From the NCBI GenBank assembly GCA_003151935.1, contig PLYZ01000012.1, positions 36,889 to 91,190 on the forward strand: a stretch of DNA of 54,302 bases, written 5' to 3'. The notes beneath the pieces were generated by a model that saw only the letters and a list, made by a program, of their open reading frames with translations, did not search any database and was not told where the DNA came from. Source of the stretch: Candidatus Dormiibacterota bacterium. GTDB lineage: Bacteria > Chloroflexota > Dormibacteria > Dormibacterales > Dormibacteraceae. Positions 7,952 through 15,740 of this stretch are shown here, in pieces (positions within the stretch are counted from its first letter, which is position 1; each line of letters opens with the position of its first letter). The position numbers and the translations under genes were made by a program.

Positions 7952-8737
7952 TTAACCGATCGTTGACTCTTGCTTCCATCCGCCGCGGCCCTGCCGCCGG
8001 ACAGCAACGACCCCGGCGAGGATCGACAGTGCGATCTCGCCGGGCGTGACCGCTCCCAGGTCGAGGCCGACCGGACTCTGGATTCGCGCGATCACCTTTT
8101 CAGGCACGCCCTTGGCGCGCAGCGCCTCCAGGTGGTGACCCGTGTGCCGCCGGCTTCCGACGAGCCCGATGAATCGGGGCTCGTTGGGGAGAAGCGCCTC
8201 GAGCGCCTGCACGAGATCCTCGGCGTCGTGGTCGGTGTGAACCGCGTAGACCTCCGTGCCGAGAGCGGCCGGCAGGTCGGCCAGCCGGGTAATCGCCTCC
8301 GGCCAGCTGGCACCCTTGAGGCGGTCGGAACGCGTCTCCACCAGGATGGTTCGAAAACCAAGCTCGGGTGCCCAGCGCACCAAAGCTGCGGCCACCGGCG
8401 TGGCGCCGAAAACGACGAGCGCCGGCGCAACCGGGTAAGGCTCCACGTAGACCTCGATCGAACCCAGGTCGTGCCTGTACGTGCGCACGGCGGGCTTCCC
8501 AGCGTCTGCGATTCCACCGGCGTCGGCCAGCGCCGCGGCATCGAACTCGCTGCAGCCGAGCGTGCCCGCCAGCGTGGCTGTGCGCGAGAGGAGGAGCTTT
8601 GCCCCCGGATGAGATGGTGGCTCGCCGTCCACCTTGACCACGGTCGCGAGAACGACCTCCTCGCCGCGCGAAATCCGGCCGGCGAGCTGCTCTTCAACTG
8701 TTGCCCGGCCGGGCGTCCCGGCCGGTTGGCTAGGCAC
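7952..8737 (-). CDS. XdhC/CoxI-family molybdenum hydroxylase maturation protein
   Basis: About 261 residues. It has the XdhC/CoxF N-terminal block (EEQLAGRISRGEEVVLATVV), a Rossmann-like half beginning LVVFGATPVAAALVRWA, and the family C-terminus SPVGLDLGAVTPGEIALSILA. XdhC proteins bind molybdenum cofactor and help its sulfuration and insertion into xanthine dehydrogenase-type enzymes. The GTG at 8737 overlaps the upstream cysteine desulfurase by 8 bp and is preferred to an ATG at 8797 that would overlap by 68 bp. No hydroxylase structural gene is in the window. Confidence 0.86.
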   Translation of the reverse strand: MPSQPAGTPGRATVEEQLAGRISRGEEVVLATVVKVDGEPPSHPGAKLLLSRTATLAGTLGCSEFDAAALADAGGIADAGKPAVRTYRHDLGSIEVYVEPYPVAPALVVFGATPVAAALVRWAPELGFRTILVETRSDRLKGASWPEAITRLADLPAALGTEVYAVHTDHDAEDLVQALEALLPNEPRFIGLVGSRRHTGHHLEALRAKGVPEKVIARIQSPVGLDLGAVTPGEIALSILAGVVAVRRQGRGGWKQESTIG

Positions 8738-9830
8738 GGGCGGGAGTGCGCGCCAGTGCCGACCGGATGATGGCCTCGGCGCCGGTGATCTCATCATCGG
8801 TCGTGGCGTAGCCGGTGGTGAGCCGCAGGCTGCCCAGCGCCTGGTCCAGGCTCAAACCCATCGCGAGCAGGACGTGGGATGGATCGAGCGAGCCGGACGC
8901 GCACGCTGATCCGCTCGAGGCCGAGACTCCGGCCAGGTCCAGCGCGAGCAGCAGGTCCTCGCCTCGGCGGTCCCCGAAAGCGCAAGTGGCGAAGTTGGGC
9001 AACGGAGACTCCCCGCCGGTGGGCACTCCACCCAGCTCGGCCAGCAGCGCACGCAAGCTCGCGGCCTGCCGCACTGCGACACCGGATCGGGACGTCCTGT
9101 CGCGACTGCATGCGTGGAGCGCCGCCGCAACCGCGGTCGCGGCCGCGACATCCTCGCGACCGGCTCGGCGGCCCCATTCCTGCGGGCCTCCATAAATGAG
9201 GGGATCGAGCTTCACCCCGTCTTTGACGAAGAGGATGCCGCCCCGCCCGGCCCCGAGCTTGTGGCCGCTGAGCGAAACGAGGTCGGCCCCGTCGGGGATG
9301 GGGATCCATCGAGGACCTGCGCAGGCGTCGACATGCACGATGGCGCCGATCTGGTGCGCCCGCGCGATGATCGCGGCCACCGGCTGGATCGTGCCGACCT
9401 CATTGTTGGCGAGCCCGATTGAGACCAGCGTGGCGGAGGAAGGGATGTCGTCTGGGTCGGCCCGCCCTGATCCGTCGACTCGGGCCACCTCGACCACGTG
9501 ACCTTCCGATTGGAGGCGCCGGGCCGCGCCCAGCACGGATTGATGCTCGGCCGCCCAGGTCACGACGGCTCCGCGTTGCGGCAGGCGGCGCGCGGCGCCG
9601 AACAGGGCGAGGTTGACCGCCTCGGTACCTGATCCGGTGAACGTGATCTCGGTCCGATCGGCGCCGATGGCTTGAGCGGCGAGGTCGCGCGAGCGGTCGA
9701 GCGCTGCTCTAGCGGCCCGTCCATCGGCATGCGGGCTCGATGGATTTCCCTCGGGAAGGTTGCGAAGCGCTTCGCGCACCTCGGGGAGGACCGGCGCGGA
9801 GCCCGCGTCGTCGAGAAAAATGCGGCTCAC
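8730..9830 (-). CDS. NifS/IscS-like cysteine desulfurase
   Basis: A 366-residue class V aminotransferase-fold enzyme. The PLP lysine is Lys191 in SLSGHKLGAGRGG, the catalytic Cys310 is in SSGSACASGSLDPSHVL, and HVDACAG and GSGTEAVNLA are also typical. It removes sulfur from cysteine as enzyme-bound persulfide. Coupling to the XdhC gene suggests that it supplies sulfur for the sulfido ligand of molybdenum hydroxylases, as described for NifS4 with XdhC in Rhodobacter; general Fe-S assembly or tRNA thiolation is also possible because no iscU is adjacent. Confidence 0.92.
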   Translation of the reverse strand: MSRIFLDDAGSAPVLPEVREALRNLPEGNPSSPHADGRAARAALDRSRDLAAQAIGADRTEITFTGSGTEAVNLALFGAARRLPQRGAVVTWAAEHQSVLGAARRLQSEGHVVEVARVDGSGRADPDDIPSSATLVSIGLANNEVGTIQPVAAIIARAHQIGAIVHVDACAGPRWIPIPDGADLVSLSGHKLGAGRGGILFVKDGVKLDPLIYGGPQEWGRRAGREDVAAATAVAAALHACSRDRTSRSGVAVRQAASLRALLAELGGVPTGGESPLPNFATCAFGDRRGEDLLLALDLAGVSASSGSACASGSLDPSHVLLAMGLSLDQALGSLRLTTGYATTDDEITGAEAIIRSALARTPARA

Positions 9831-9852
9831 CGCACCGAACAGGTTCCGGCGG

Positions 9853-10197
9853 TCAGCCGCGGCTGTGGTCCGGCTGCTGGATGAGCTGTGTGAGTGTGCC
9901 CTGGAAGCTCTTCAGGTAGAGATGGAGATCGATGATCTCGTCGACGGTGATCGGCTCGGCCGCCACCACCGGCTCCATCGCGGCCTCTGAAGCGACCTTC
10001 TCGATCTCTTCGACGGCGCCACCCGCGATCGCCAGCACGACGATGAACGTCACCTGGCACTGCGCGCACGTGACCTGAAGGTGGAAGCGCTCCTCCTCAT
10101 GGCTGAGGACCTGGACGTCGCAGCCTTTGAGGCTGCGTCCGCAGACCGGGCAGTTGTAGAACCGGGCTCGATCGCGGATGAACTCGATGATGCCCAT
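9853..10197 (-). CDS. Small zinc-ribbon protein of unknown function
   Basis: A 114-residue protein with CPVC (about residue 16) and CAQC (about 44), a four-Cys zinc ribbon, followed by a hydrophobic beta strand (VTFIVVLAI) and an acidic helical tail. No known family is recognised with confidence. It lies 22 bp upstream of the cysteine desulfurase on the same strand and may be the first gene of that transcript. A TAATAT hexamer lies nine bases before the ATG. Confidence 0.7.
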   Translation of the reverse strand: MGIIEFIRDRARFYNCPVCGRSLKGCDVQVLSHEEERFHLQVTCAQCQVTFIVVLAIAGGAVEEIEKVASEAAMEPVVAAEPITVDEIIDLHLYLKSFQGTLTQLIQQPDHSRG

Positions 10198-10238
10198 CGC
10201 TGGCCCATATTACGCTCCGCGAATTCCCCGAGGTGCGG

Positions 10239-10505
10239 CTAGCGCTTGCCTTCGATGCACGTGCAGCCGGATGGCCCGACCGCCGCTGAGTGAACCGTGC
10301 CGGCGGGCAGCACCATGCGGTCGCCGGCGTTCAGCTCGAGGAGCCTTCCTTCAGATTCCAGCGCGAAGGTGATCGATCCTTCTACGCAGTACAGGACCTT
10401 TTCGTACGAGTGGCTGTGGGCGGCGTAGCGATCGCCGGGCCCGTTCGACCACGAGTAGCAGCCGGTCGCCTCACCGCGCAGCCGGGTCATAAGGTCCTCG
10501 CCCAT
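10239..10505 (-). CDS. Single-domain cupin protein
   Basis: An 88-residue cupin_2-type beta barrel. Metal-binding motif 1 is visible as HSHSYEKVLYCVEG and motif 2 as LNAGDRMVLPAGTVHSA. It probably binds one metal; the substrate is unknown. ATG 10505 gives a compact domain and is preceded at seven bases by TAGAAT, a leaderless-type -10. Divergent from the Mut7-C gene, with only 24 bp between the two starts. Confidence 0.8.
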   Translation of the reverse strand: MGEDLMTRLRGEATGCYSWSNGPGDRYAAHSHSYEKVLYCVEGSITFALESEGRLLELNAGDRMVLPAGTVHSAAVGPSGCTCIEGKR

Positions 10506-10529
10506 GGACCCGATTCTAAGATTGGACGG
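10506..10529. promoter_or_regulatory. Compact divergent leaderless promoter pair
   Basis: The 24-bp gap between two divergent starts contains TAGAAT (minus strand, 10518-10513, seven bases before the cupin ATG) and TAAGAT (plus strand, 10517-10522, seven bases before the Mut7-C GTG). The two hexamers overlap by two bases, so the two RNA polymerases could not bind together. This is sequence pattern evidence only. Confidence 0.5.
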
Positions 10530-10991
10530 GTGAAGCCCCGGTTCCTGGCCGACTGCAACGTGGGGCGGCTCGCACGCTGGCTGCGCGCGCTTGGATACGA
10601 CGCGTCCTACCACGCTCGCATTGGGGACGCGGAGCTCGTCCGCGAAGCGGCCGCGGAGAGCCGGGTGCTGCTCACTCGCGATCGCGACCTGACCCGGCGT
10701 CGCGTGATCCAGACCGGCGTCGTCCGGGCCATCCTCATCCACGACGACGACGTGACCAAGCAGCTGCGCCAGGTTTTTGGGGAGCTGGAGCTGGAGCTCA
10801 AGGAGGCCCTCACCCGGTGCATTGTGTGCAACTCCGAGCTGCAGTCGCGGGTCCCGGCGACCGTGGCGGAGCGGGTGCCGCCGTACGTGCGCCGCACCCA
10901 GTCCAGATACTCGGAGTGCCCAGAGTGTGGGCGGATCTACTGGGCCGGCACCCACTGGCAGCGGATGCGCGAGGTCCTCGCCGGCCTTTGA
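10530..10991 (+). CDS. Mut7-C RNase-domain protein
   Basis: A 153-residue protein of the Mut7-C family (PIN-like RNase fold with a C-terminal zinc ribbon). Acidic metal-binding positions are seen in FLADCNVGRLARWLRALGYD and LLTRDRDLTRR; the zinc ribbon is CIVCNSEL plus CPECGRIYW. The GTG at 10530 puts the conserved FLADxNVG at the N-terminus, as is normal, and follows TAAGAT by seven bases. Its stop overlaps the larB TTG start. A role as an RNase is inferred from the fold. Confidence 0.87.
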   Translation: MKPRFLADCNVGRLARWLRALGYDASYHARIGDAELVREAAAESRVLLTRDRDLTRRRVIQTGVVRAILIHDDDVTKQLRQVFGELELELKEALTRCIVCNSELQSRVPATVAERVPPYVRRTQSRYSECPECGRIYWAGTHWQRMREVLAGL

Positions 10992-11920
10992 GGAACGTTC
11001 TGCGCAGGCTCGTGGCGGGCGAGATCAGCGAAGAGGAGGCGATCTCTGAGCTGCGCCGGGTTCAGCTCGAGGAGCTGGGCGGCCGGGCGCGTCTCGATCT
11101 CGGCCGCTTCCTGCGCCGCGGCGTACCCGAGGTCGTCCTGGCCACAGGCAAGACCCCGGCCGACGCCGCGCGCCTGGCCGTCGCGATGGCCGAGCGGCAG
11201 GGCCAGGGTCTGATCAGCCGCATGACTGCGGAGCACGGGGCCGCGCTTCACGAGCTGAGCTCCGCCGCGGGCATGCCCGTGATCACCTATGCAGCTTCAG
11301 CGCGGGTGCTCCGTCCTGGATTCGTGCCAGAGCACATCGGTGGAAAGGTTGGGATCCTGACTGCCGGGACGTCAGACCTCCCGGCGGCCGAGGAAGCGCA
11401 GATGGTCGTGGAGGCATGCGGCCTCGAGGTGAGGCTCGACGCCGACCTGGGCGTCGCCGGTCTGCATCGTTTCGTCGGCCCGTTGGCGTCGACGCTCGAA
11501 TGGGGATGCGACGTCATCATCGTCGCGGCAGGAATGGATGGCGTGCTGCCCGGTCTGGTCGCCGGACTCATCGACGTGCCCGTGATCGGCCTCCCGGTCT
11601 CGACCGGCTACGGGCGAGGCGGCGCGGGCGAGGCGGCGCTCACGACGATGCTCCAGTCGTGCTCGACCGGGCTCGTGGTGGTGAACATCGACAACGGGGT
11701 CGGCGCGGGCGCCGCCGCGGTGCTCATCGCTCAGCGCCGCCTGCGCGGACGCAACACCGCCAGCAGTGCAAAGGCCAGTGCGCCCACGACCAGGAAACCA
11801 AAGAGCGCCGCGGCGACCGTCCACGACATGACAGATCCGCCAGGAATCGCGAAAAGCAGCGCAAGGATCAGCACCGCCAGCAGGACGCCGACCAAGAGCC
11901 ACGGGAAACCGCGCCGCTGA
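10988..11920 (+). CDS. larB: LarB-like pyridinium-3,5-biscarboxylic acid mononucleotide synthase
   Basis: A PurE-like carboxylase; LarB carboxylates and hydrolyses NaAD in nickel-pincer cofactor synthesis. Recognised from EVVLATGKTPADAARLA, LTAGTSDLPAAEEA, DLGVAGLHRF, AAGMDGVLPGLVAGL and PVIGLPVSTGYG. TTG 10988 overlaps the Mut7-C stop (TTGA) and starts the normal N-terminal helix. The family normally ends near AAAVLIAQRRLRG; this frame runs about 58 residues further as a Ser/Ala/Lys/Arg-rich tail antisense to a small membrane-protein gene. The tail is probably unselected. No larC or larE is seen. Confidence 0.86.
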   Translation: MRNVLRRLVAGEISEEEAISELRRVQLEELGGRARLDLGRFLRRGVPEVVLATGKTPADAARLAVAMAERQGQGLISRMTAEHGAALHELSSAAGMPVITYAASARVLRPGFVPEHIGGKVGILTAGTSDLPAAEEAQMVVEACGLEVRLDADLGVAGLHRFVGPLASTLEWGCDVIIVAAGMDGVLPGLVAGLIDVPVIGLPVSTGYGRGGAGEAALTTMLQSCSTGLVVVNIDNGVGAGAAAVLIAQRRLRGRNTASSAKASAPTTRKPKSAAATVHDMTDPPGIAKSSARISTASRTPTKSHGKPRR

Positions 11921-11973
11921 CGGCCGTAGAACAGCATCCATAACGGCCCCGGTCGTTTTTTGGGCGCGTTCAA
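11731..11973 (-). CDS. Small two-helix membrane protein
   Basis: An 80-residue protein with a basic N-terminus (APKKRPGP) and two hydrophobic segments, about residues 24-46 and 51-72, ending RPRRRR. Function unknown. The TTG start overlaps the stop of the upstream HAD gene (TTGA), typical of coupling in this genome. It lies entirely opposite the unusual 3' extension of larB; the membrane pattern here looks more gene-like than the larB tail. Confidence 0.6.
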   Translation of the reverse strand: MNAPKKRPGPLWMLFYGRQRRGFPWLLVGVLLAVLILALLFAIPGGSVMSWTVAAALFGFLVVGALAFALLAVLRPRRRR

Positions 11974-12734
11974 AGAAGGCGCGGCACCTCGCTCAGAGAT
12001 GAGATTGTTTGTACCCCGTCGGGCGGCGCGTCCTCCGCGTGCGCCGTGAAGATCACCGCCCGCATGCCCAGCGCGCGCGGACCTTCGTAGTCCTCGCGAA
12101 CGCGGTCGCCCACGAACAGAGCGTTGCGCGCGTCAACGCCGATCGCGTCTAGGGCCGCCCGGTAAAGCTCGGGCGCCGGCTTGCGGCGGCCGACCTCGCT
12201 TGAAAACACCGCCGCGTCAACCAACTTTCCAATCCCATTCGTGTCCACCTGGCGCCGCATCATCTCAGGCGGGAACGGAGCGTTGGAGCAGATGGCTCGC
12301 TTGATGCCGTGCGCGCCGAGCCAGGACAGAACCTCCAGCGCGTCAGGGTCCAACCGGACGGCGCGATCCCAGCAGAGCTGCTCGGCGTCGAGGACGTCGT
12401 ACAGCAGGCCGTCGGGGAGCTTCCATCCCGCTTTGGCCCAGGTCTCGCGGTAGACATCCATGTAGTCCACCTCCTCTTCATCCGAGCTGCCGACAAATTT
12501 CTCGAGCGGCAGCAGGACCTCTTCCACGATCGACTCTGCATCGGGGGCGAGCGCGCCGAGGGCCGACTCGATTCGAGGCCGGAAGCCGCGCATCACCTCG
12601 AGCAGCTCTTCGGTCGGGTAGTCGAAGGTGACCAGGGTGTGGCCGTAGTCGAACAGCACTCCTTGACAACCCCATGAACTCAGAGCCTCTGGCGTGAGCT
12701 CGCGGGGGCCCCTTACGGTGCGTGGCATCCGCAT
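11970..12734 (-). CDS. HAD-superfamily hydrolase
   Basis: About 254 residues. HAD motif I is [14 protein letters not shown], where Tyr takes the usual second-Asp slot region (DYGHT) as in several HAD subfamilies; motif II is ICSNAPF; motif III/IV are [10 protein letters not shown] and [19 protein letters not shown]. The fold and GD(x)DxxGA-like end support a phosphatase/haloacid dehalogenase-like enzyme of unknown substrate. Start 12734 (MRMPRT) is preferred since longer versions run through the divergent moaC start. Confidence 0.85.
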   Translation of the reverse strand: MRMPRTVRGPRELTPEALSSWGCQGVLFDYGHTLVTFDYPTEELLEVMRGFRPRIESALGALAPDAESIVEEVLLPLEKFVGSSDEEEVDYMDVYRETWAKAGWKLPDGLLYDVLDAEQLCWDRAVRLDPDALEVLSWLGAHGIKRAICSNAPFPPEMMRRQVDTNGIGKLVDAAVFSSEVGRRKPAPELYRAALDAIGVDARNALFVGDRVREDYEGPRALGMRAVIFTAHAEDAPPDGVQTISSLSEVPRLL

Positions 12735-12745
12735 ATCCTGATCGC

Positions 12746-13240
12746 GTGCCAAAACGGGAAGCGCTGACGCATCTCGACGAGAAAGGGGCGGCGCGCATGG
12801 TCGACGTGGCGGACAAGGCATCGACCGTGCGCGAGGCGCTGGCTGAGTGCGTGGTACGCATGGCGCCGGCCACCCTGCGTGCGGTCAGGCAGGGCACGGC
12901 CAAGGGCGATGCGATCCAGGTCGCTCGGGTGGCGGGCATCATGGCGGCGAAACGAACGCCGGACCTGATCCCGCTCTGTCACCCACTTCCACTGACCAGC
13001 GTCGCGGTCGACTTCAAGTTCGTCACCGGCGGCGTGCGCGTGCTGGCGCGGGCACGCGTCACCGGCCAGACCGGTGTCGAGATGGAGGCGCTCACGGCGG
13101 CGGCGGTCGCGGGGCTCACCCTGATCGACATGACCAAGGGAATTGAAAAGGGCGTCTATCTCGAAACGGTACGGTTGCTTGAGAAATCGGGCGGCCGCTC
13201 CGGGACCTGGAAGCGCCCGGCGCGCGCAGGGCGCACTTAA
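12746..13240 (+). CDS. moaC: MoaC, cyclic pyranopterin monophosphate synthase
   Basis: A 164-residue enzyme that converts the MoaA product to cPMP in molybdopterin synthesis. Family motifs: [30 protein letters not shown] with the active-site HP pair, and [20 protein letters not shown] ending with the TKG(I) motif. GTG 12746 fits the family start and follows a TATCCT hexamer by six bases (leaderless type). First gene of a moaC-mogA-pxpA run. Confidence 0.95.
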   Translation: MPKREALTHLDEKGAARMVDVADKASTVREALAECVVRMAPATLRAVRQGTAKGDAIQVARVAGIMAAKRTPDLIPLCHPLPLTSVAVDFKFVTGGVRVLARARVTGQTGVEMEALTAAAVAGLTLIDMTKGIEKGVYLETVRLLEKSGGRSGTWKRPARAGRT

Positions 13241-13263
13241 GTGGAAACCAACCGAGCGAAAAG

Positions 13264-13743
13264 ATGAGCAAGGTTCATGTCGTCACCGTCAGCGATCGCG
13301 TTTCGGCGAACAAGATGGCCGATGAAAGCGGCCCGGCGCTGGTGCGAATCCTGGAACGCGATCGATTCGAGGTTTCAGGACCGGAGGTCGTGCCCGACAG
13401 CCGGGAGCGGATTGCCCAGGCCATAGTCGCCGCGGTCGCCAATGGAGCGGACGTGGTGGTGACGACCGGTGGCACCGGCCTCGGTCCTCGCGACGTGACG
13501 CCGCAGGCGACATCGTCGGTCATCGACTTCGAAGTGCCAGGGATCGGAGAAGCGATGCGGCGCTCGGGCGCGGGGAGCACCCCGATGGCTGCGCTCTCGC
13601 GCGGGATGGCGGGCGTGCGCGGGCACACGCTGGTCATCAACGTGCCCGGCAGCATCAAGGGCGCGACCGAATCGCTTGAATCGGTGATGCCGGTTCTGGA
13701 GCACGCCATCCGCCTTCTGCACGGCAATACCACTCACGATTGA
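13264..13743 (+). CDS. mog: MogA/MoaB-family molybdopterin adenylyltransferase
   Basis: A 159-residue MoCF-type domain that adenylylates molybdopterin before molybdate insertion. Key motif TTGGTGLGPRDVTP (GGTGxxxRD) and the Pro/Ser-rich MPGS-like INVPGSIKGATESL are present. It lies 23 bp after moaC, and its stop overlaps the TTG start of pxpA. MogA versus MoaB cannot be separated by sequence reading alone. Confidence 0.93.
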   Translation: MSKVHVVTVSDRVSANKMADESGPALVRILERDRFEVSGPEVVPDSRERIAQAIVAAVANGADVVVTTGGTGLGPRDVTPQATSSVIDFEVPGIGEAMRRSGAGSTPMAALSRGMAGVRGHTLVINVPGSIKGATESLESVMPVLEHAIRLLHGNTTHD

Positions 13744-14432
13744 ACCTCAACGCGGACCTCGGGGAAGGAGCGGGTGAGGACGAGGCGATCCTCGCCCATG
13801 TCGACAGCGCGTGCGTCGCGTGCGGTGTCCACGCCGGCTCGGCGACCATCAGCCTCGCGACCGTATCAAGGTGTCGCGCCCTTGGCGTCGAGGTGGGAGC
13901 GCATCCTGGTTATGACGACCGCCCCAACTTCGGCCGTGTCGAGGTTCCGTTGTCCTGTGAGGAGATCGAGGCGCTGCTCGCGTTCCAGGTCGCGAGCCTG
14001 GCGGCGATCGGCCCCCTCGCTTTCGTCAAGGCGCACGGAGCCCTTTACCACCGCTGCCAGCACGACCGCGCCGCGGCCGATGCCCTGGCCCGGGTTGCGA
14101 AACAGCATGGCGCAGGCTTGATGGGCCAGCCCGGCTTCGAGATCGTGGCCGCCGCGGAGCGGGCTGGTATCCCGGCTTATCGGGAAGGATTCGCCGATCG
14201 ATTGGTGCGGCCGGATGGCACCCTCGCGCCGCGCAATGAGCCTGGATCCGTGCTCGAACCTGGGCGCGCTGTCGACCAGGCGTTGCGCTTGGCCCGTAGC
14301 GGGCGCTACGACACGATCTGCATTCATGGCGACACGCCGGGCGCGGCTTTCGTCGCGGCGGCCGTGCGTCAGGCGCTCGATGGCGCCGGGATTGCAACGG
14401 GCTCTCTGGCCGGGCATCCGCGGATCGCGTAG
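13740..14432 (+). CDS. pxpA: PxpA, 5-oxoprolinase subunit A (LamB/YcsF family)
   Basis: A 230-residue LamB/YcsF protein; with PxpB and PxpC it forms the ATP-dependent 5-oxoprolinase that opens pyroglutamate to glutamate. Clear motifs: NLNADLGEG, ACGVHAGS, GVEVGAHPGYDDRPNFGR, VKAHGALYH, EGFADRLVRPDGTLAPR and CIHGDTPGA. It starts with TTG overlapping the mogA stop. pxpB and pxpC lie 2 kb away on the other strand, so the usual pxpABC operon is split. Confidence 0.94.
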   Translation: MNLNADLGEGAGEDEAILAHVDSACVACGVHAGSATISLATVSRCRALGVEVGAHPGYDDRPNFGRVEVPLSCEEIEALLAFQVASLAAIGPLAFVKAHGALYHRCQHDRAAADALARVAKQHGAGLMGQPGFEIVAAAERAGIPAYREGFADRLVRPDGTLAPRNEPGSVLEPGRAVDQALRLARSGRYDTICIHGDTPGAAFVAAAVRQALDGAGIATGSLAGHPRIA

Positions 14433-15239
14433 GTGGCGTTCTCCATCCGCGAGCTCGCGGAGATCGAAGACCTGCGAGAGCTGGCGGAGCTCTTCGCCGT
14501 GGTCTGGGGACGCCCCGGCGAGCCTCCGGTCAGCTCGGACATCCTGAAGGCGCTCGCACACTCCGGCAACTACGTGTCGGGCGCCTACATCGACGGGAGG
14601 CTCGCCGGTGGCCTGGTCGGATGGTTCGGTGGCGTGCCTCCACACGAGCTGCACATGCACTCGCACATCCTTGGCGTGCTCAGCGGCAGCGACGCGCATG
14701 GCATCGGTTTTGAGCTGAAGCAACACCAGCGCCGCTGGTGTCTCGCGCGGGACGTCAAGGTCATCGAGTGGACGACCGACCCGCTCGTGCGGCGCAACGC
14801 CTACTTCAACCTCACCAAGCTCGGCGCGCGTGCGAGGGAATACCTGGTCAACGTCTATGGCGAGATGACAGACGGAATCAATGCGGGCGAGGAGTCGGAT
14901 CGCCTGCTGATCACCTGGCGGCTCGACTCACCATCCGCGGAGGCCGCGGCCGTGGGACGCGGTCCCGAGCCACAGCCCGATGGGCTTCGGCGCGATGGCG
15001 CGCTCGTGGTGCTCTCGGCCGGTGACGCGGGCGAACCGGTGGCGACCAGCGCCGTTGCGCGCGTCCTTCTATGTGAGGTGCCGGACGACATCGTGGCGCT
15101 CAGGCGTTCCGATCCTTCACTCGCACGTTCGTGGCGCATGGCGTTGCGCAAGACGTTCACCGATGCATTGGCTGCCGGCTACGAGGTGAGCGGCGCCACG
15201 CGTTCGGGTTGGTACGTGCTGGAAACCGAAGCTAACTAG
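14433..15239 (+). CDS. GNAT-superfamily acetyltransferase (COG3375-like)
   Basis: A 268-residue protein beginning directly after the pxpA stop with GTG. The N-terminal half resembles predicted GNAT proteins of the COG3375 type: FAVVWGRPGEPPVSSDILKA, SGAYIDGRLAGGLVGWFGG, MHSHILGVL and the line VIEWTTDPLVRRNAYFNLTKLG, which matches the acetyl-CoA-binding and substrate regions of that group. The C-terminal third is less conserved. Substrate unknown. Confidence 0.75.
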   Translation: MAFSIRELAEIEDLRELAELFAVVWGRPGEPPVSSDILKALAHSGNYVSGAYIDGRLAGGLVGWFGGVPPHELHMHSHILGVLSGSDAHGIGFELKQHQRRWCLARDVKVIEWTTDPLVRRNAYFNLTKLGARAREYLVNVYGEMTDGINAGEESDRLLITWRLDSPSAEAAAVGRGPEPQPDGLRRDGALVVLSAGDAGEPVATSAVARVLLCEVPDDIVALRRSDPSLARSWRMALRKTFTDALAAGYEVSGATRSGWYVLETEAN

Positions 15240-15248
15240 ACTTTTCCG

Positions 15249-15740
15249 GTGCTAAAGATTGGTGACAAGGCGCCCGAGTTCAAGCTTCCCACCACTGGAG
15301 GTTCCGAGCTCACGCTCGCGGAGGCGCTCCAGAAACACAAAGCGCTCGTCTTTCTCTTCTACGTGCTGGACTTCACCGGTGGTTGAAGGATGGAGTTGAC
15401 CGAGTTTCGGTCCAGGCACGAGGCGGCCGCTGCAGATGGCATCGGCATCTACGGCATCAGCGTCGACTCCGTGTTCTCGCACACAGCTTTCGCCAAGGAG
15501 CTGGGCGGCCTCCCGTACGAGCTGATCGCGGACTTCGAGCGCAAGATGGTCACGGATTACGAGGTGCGCCGGGATGACGTTGAGGGGTACTCGGGAATTC
15601 CGCGGCGAACTGTTCTCGTCATCGATGGCGAGGGGGTCATTCGGTACAGCTGGGTGACCTCGCGAGAAATGCCGCAGCCCGACTACGACCTGGTGATCGA
15701 GGAGGCACGCAAAGCGTCCGTCGCCGCGGGGGCTGGTTGA
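15249..15740 (+). CDS. Peroxiredoxin selenoprotein (in-frame TGA read as selenocysteine)
   Basis: Read through one TGA, this is a complete 163-residue AhpC/TSA (BCP/PrxQ-like) peroxiredoxin. It starts GTG-Leu-Lys-Ile-Gly-Asp-Lys-Ala-Pro-Glu-Phe, runs through FLFYVLDFTGG-U46-RMELTEF, and continues with GISVDSVFSHTAFAKELG and IPRRTVLVIDGEGVIRYSWV. The TGA (15384-15386) is exactly where the peroxidatic Cys of the TxxC motif belongs (T43-G-G-U46), and the frame is open on both sides. A hairpin 11 bases downstream fits a bacterial SECIS. TAGACT lies six bases before the GTG. The following DinB gene overlaps by one base. A Cys-to-stop mutation or sequencing error is the alternative; no sel genes are in the window. 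Confidence 0.8.
15387..15420 (+). promoter_or_regulatory. Candidate bacterial SECIS element
   Basis: Just after the TGA, GACCGA (15398-15403) and TCGGTC (15407-15412) form a perfect 6-bp stem with the loop GTT. The loop starts 17 bases after the TGA, inside the 16-37 base window known for SelB-dependent SECIS hairpins, and has the G expected at its start. Outer pairs TGGA (15391-15394) / TCCA (15411-15414) offer an alternative extended form. It lies within the coding sequence, as all bacterial SECIS elements do. Confidence 0.6.

Noticed and set aside
7930-7960. Possible PHO box near GTTAACCGATCGTTGAC
   Set aside because: Only one good hexamer and no 11-bp repeat series.
15384-15386. TGA as a simple nonsense mutation making the peroxiredoxin a pseudogene
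   Set aside because: Not excluded, but less likely: both sides are intact, the codon falls on the catalytic Cys position and a SECIS-like hairpin follows.
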